From NCBI GenBank assembly GCA_027070385.1, contig JALXDW010000209.1, positions 1-6,342 of the forward strand: a stretch of 6,342 nucleotides of DNA, written 5' to 3'. Source of the stretch: Chromatiales bacterium. Lineage in GTDB: Bacteria > Pseudomonadota > Gammaproteobacteria > UBA6429 > Thiohalophilaceae. Under the pieces are notes generated by a model that saw nothing but the letters and a program-made list of their open reading frames with translations, ran no database searches and was not told the origin of the DNA. Positions 5,281 through 6,342 of this stretch are shown here, piece by piece (positions within the stretch are counted from its first letter, which is position 1; the number at the start of each line of letters is the position of its first letter). Both the position numbers and the translations under genes were made by a program.

Positions 5281-6342
5281 ATGGTTATGAACAGAAAAGC
5301 CGCTTTTAGCCAGTTCGGACTGAACAAAAAAAGCACCTTGTGTTACAACACGCATACCTTCTTTAACACCAGAAATAATTGCTTGACCATTATTTATTTG
5401 TTTCAGCTCAATTTCGAGTGGTTTAAATTCACCCGCTTCATCCTGTTCAACCAGAATTTGCCAATCACCATCGGGGCTGCGTAATACAGCCGATTCAGGC
5501 AAGGAAAAACCTTTATGGCTGTCACTTGTATTGATTCTTGCAGTGACATACATGCCTGCATGTAAGACGTCTGATTTATTATCGACTTCAATACGAATTG
5601 CTGCTGTACGTGTTGTTTCATCCAGAGAGTGATGCAGCTGTATTACAGTAGCTGGAATCCTTGTGTTTCCAAATGATATTTCTGCTGCATTACCGACATT
5701 CACCTTGCCAGCATCGGACGGAGTAACGCGTGCTTCAACCCACATAGTCGACTCATCGGCGATAACCATTAATTCGTAACCGGCTTCAACACGTTCACCA
5801 ACTATAAATTTGTCATGTAAAATTCGACCTGCCTGACTGGCGACAAGTTTGAATGAACCATCAGCAGATCTTTTTTGTGCCAGCAAACCAGAAATTTCGT
5901 TTTTCCCCATACCATAGGCTTTTACACTGGCCAGCGCTTTTTCATAATTCACTTTTGCCGTAATATAACGACGTTGCGATACGACTTTCTTGCCAAGCTT
6001 GAGCACACGCTTCCATTCCTTATCTGCAAGCAGTAATTGTCCTTGTGCTTCAGCCATTTCAACACTGGATAAAGTCACCAAATCCTGACCTTTTTCAACA
6101 GCATCACCCAAAATTGCATGGCGAGCAATAACCTGAGCAGCAATTCGTGGTGTTACCTTTATTGTTTTATAGGCATTTAATTTGACTTCACCAGGTGCAA
6201 CAATACTGGTTGCTATTTCTTTTAAAAATAATGGCTGAACAATAATATTGGCCATCTTCATTTGTTCACTACTTAACTTAACAACCCCGGATTCATCATG
6301 GCCTGATTCTTCGTGGCCTGATTCTTCGTGGCCTGATTCATC
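5278..6342 (-). CDS. czcB: CzcB-type periplasmic adaptor (membrane fusion protein), 5' end outside window
   Basis: This is the adaptor subunit that links the RND pump to an outer-membrane channel. The frame is open to the right edge (354 visible residues), so the true start and any signal peptide lie outside. Residues are counted here from the window edge. Residues 1-19 are three and a half copies of (D/E)ESGH. Then come VVKLSSEQ and a first beta section with VAPGEVKLNAYKT (48-60) and VTPRIAAQVIARHAILGDAVEKGQ (63-86), the first lipoyl-like half. A helical hairpin follows (about 93-157, AEAQGQLLLADKEWKRV onwards), then the second lipoyl half (about 164-200, GRILHDKFIVGERVEAGYELMVIAD), a beta barrel (about 201-270) and a membrane-proximal domain ending GAFFVQSELAKSGFSVHNH. 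The final HNH and the overall pattern are typical of CzcB-like adaptors. The ATG at 6261-6259 (Met28) is internal: family-like sequence continues upstream of it. The gene ends 11 bases before czcA. Confidence 0.93.
   Translation of the reverse strand, partial: DESGHEESGHEESGHDESGVVKLSSEQMKMANIIVQPLFLKEIATSIVAPGEVKLNAYKTIKVTPRIAAQVIARHAILGDAVEKGQDLVTLSSVEMAEAQGQLLLADKEWKRVLKLGKKVVSQRRYITAKVNYEKALASVKAYGMGKNEISGLLAQKRSADGSFKLVASQAGRILHDKFIVGERVEAGYELMVIADESTMWVEARVTPSDAGKVNVGNAAEISFGNTRIPATVIQLHHSLDETTRTAAIRIEVDNKSDVLHAGMYVTARINTSDSHKGFSLPESAVLRSPDGDWQILVEQDEAGEFKPLEIELKQINNGQAIISGVKEGMRVVTQGAFFVQSELAKSGFSVHNH
6286..6342 (-). repeat. 15-base in-frame tandem repeat encoding ESGH units
   Basis: Three full copies of a 15-base unit (6342-6328, 6327-6313, 6312-6298; GA(T/A)GAATCAGGCCA(C/T)) and a 12-base partial copy (6297-6286) are visible. 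The array may continue past the edge. Each unit encodes (D/E)ESGH, giving a stretch rich in Asp, Glu and His at the start of the mature adaptor. His-rich acidic segments at this place are common in CzcB-like proteins and can bind metal. The units are nearly identical, so copy number may vary by slippage in steps of five residues without changing the frame. Confidence 0.85.

Noticed and set aside
2585..5309. Several plus-strand ORFs of 62-127 codons opposite the pump gene, reaching into the adaptor gene
   Set aside because: All lie opposite strongly conserved coding sequence, and their products look like antisense translation with no family features.
6259..6261. ATG as start of the adaptor gene
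   Set aside because: The frame is open upstream to the window edge and encodes family-like sequence (VVKLSSEQ and the ESGH repeats); the product would lack a signal peptide if it began here.
6286..6342. CRISPR-like or mobile-element repeat
   Set aside because: The units are contiguous, 15 bases long, in frame and encode ESGH; there are no spacers.

Overview
The window carries six protein-coding genes, all on the minus strand and tightly packed. They read as the back part of a heavy-metal efflux operon followed by a small ankyrin/sulfur-transporter cassette. The moderately AT-rich DNA, clear AAGGA-type ribosome sites, an HME-RND pump with a periplasmic adaptor (so a Gram-negative envelope) and the protein flavour suggest a proteobacterium, most likely a gammaproteobacterium. 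The species cannot be fixed from the sequence.

Following transcription from the right edge: (1) 6342-5278 is a CzcB-type membrane fusion protein cut by the window edge. Its frame stays open past the first internal ATG and includes a repeated acidic, histidine-bearing segment. (2) 5266-2072 is a complete CzcA/CusA-family RND pump of 1064 aa. It lacks the methionine clamp of CusA and has an unusual TM4 signature. (3) 2075-1461 is a short CDF-like cation transporter of 204 aa with no cytoplasmic C-terminal domain and a Cys in the TM5 metal site. Genes 1 and 2 are 11 bases apart and genes 2 and 3 overlap by four bases, so they look like one operon. The outer-membrane partner (CzcC type) is not in the window and could lie beyond the right edge.

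A 152-base gap (1309-1460) with an imperfect hairpin separates the efflux genes from the second block: (4) 1308-709, a small ankyrin-repeat protein with a Cys-rich N-terminal segment; (5) 712-92, a half-size YeeE/YedE protein with the GGCTSGHGLSG signature; (6) 95-1, the start of a second YeeE/YedE half (DUF6691 type), cut by the left edge. Both junctions in this block are four-base overlaps (ATGA, then GTGA), so the three genes are probably co-translated.

Taken together, the first block would export divalent metal from the cytoplasm (CDF-like protein) and from the periplasm (RND-adaptor complex). The second block would import a reduced sulfur compound such as thiosulfate through a two-subunit YeeE/YedE channel, with an ankyrin protein of unknown role attached. 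Linking the two blocks (sulfur for thiol-based metal handling) is inference from adjacency. No RNA genes, insertion sequences or CRISPR arrays were seen. There is no gene-free stretch longer than 300 bases.
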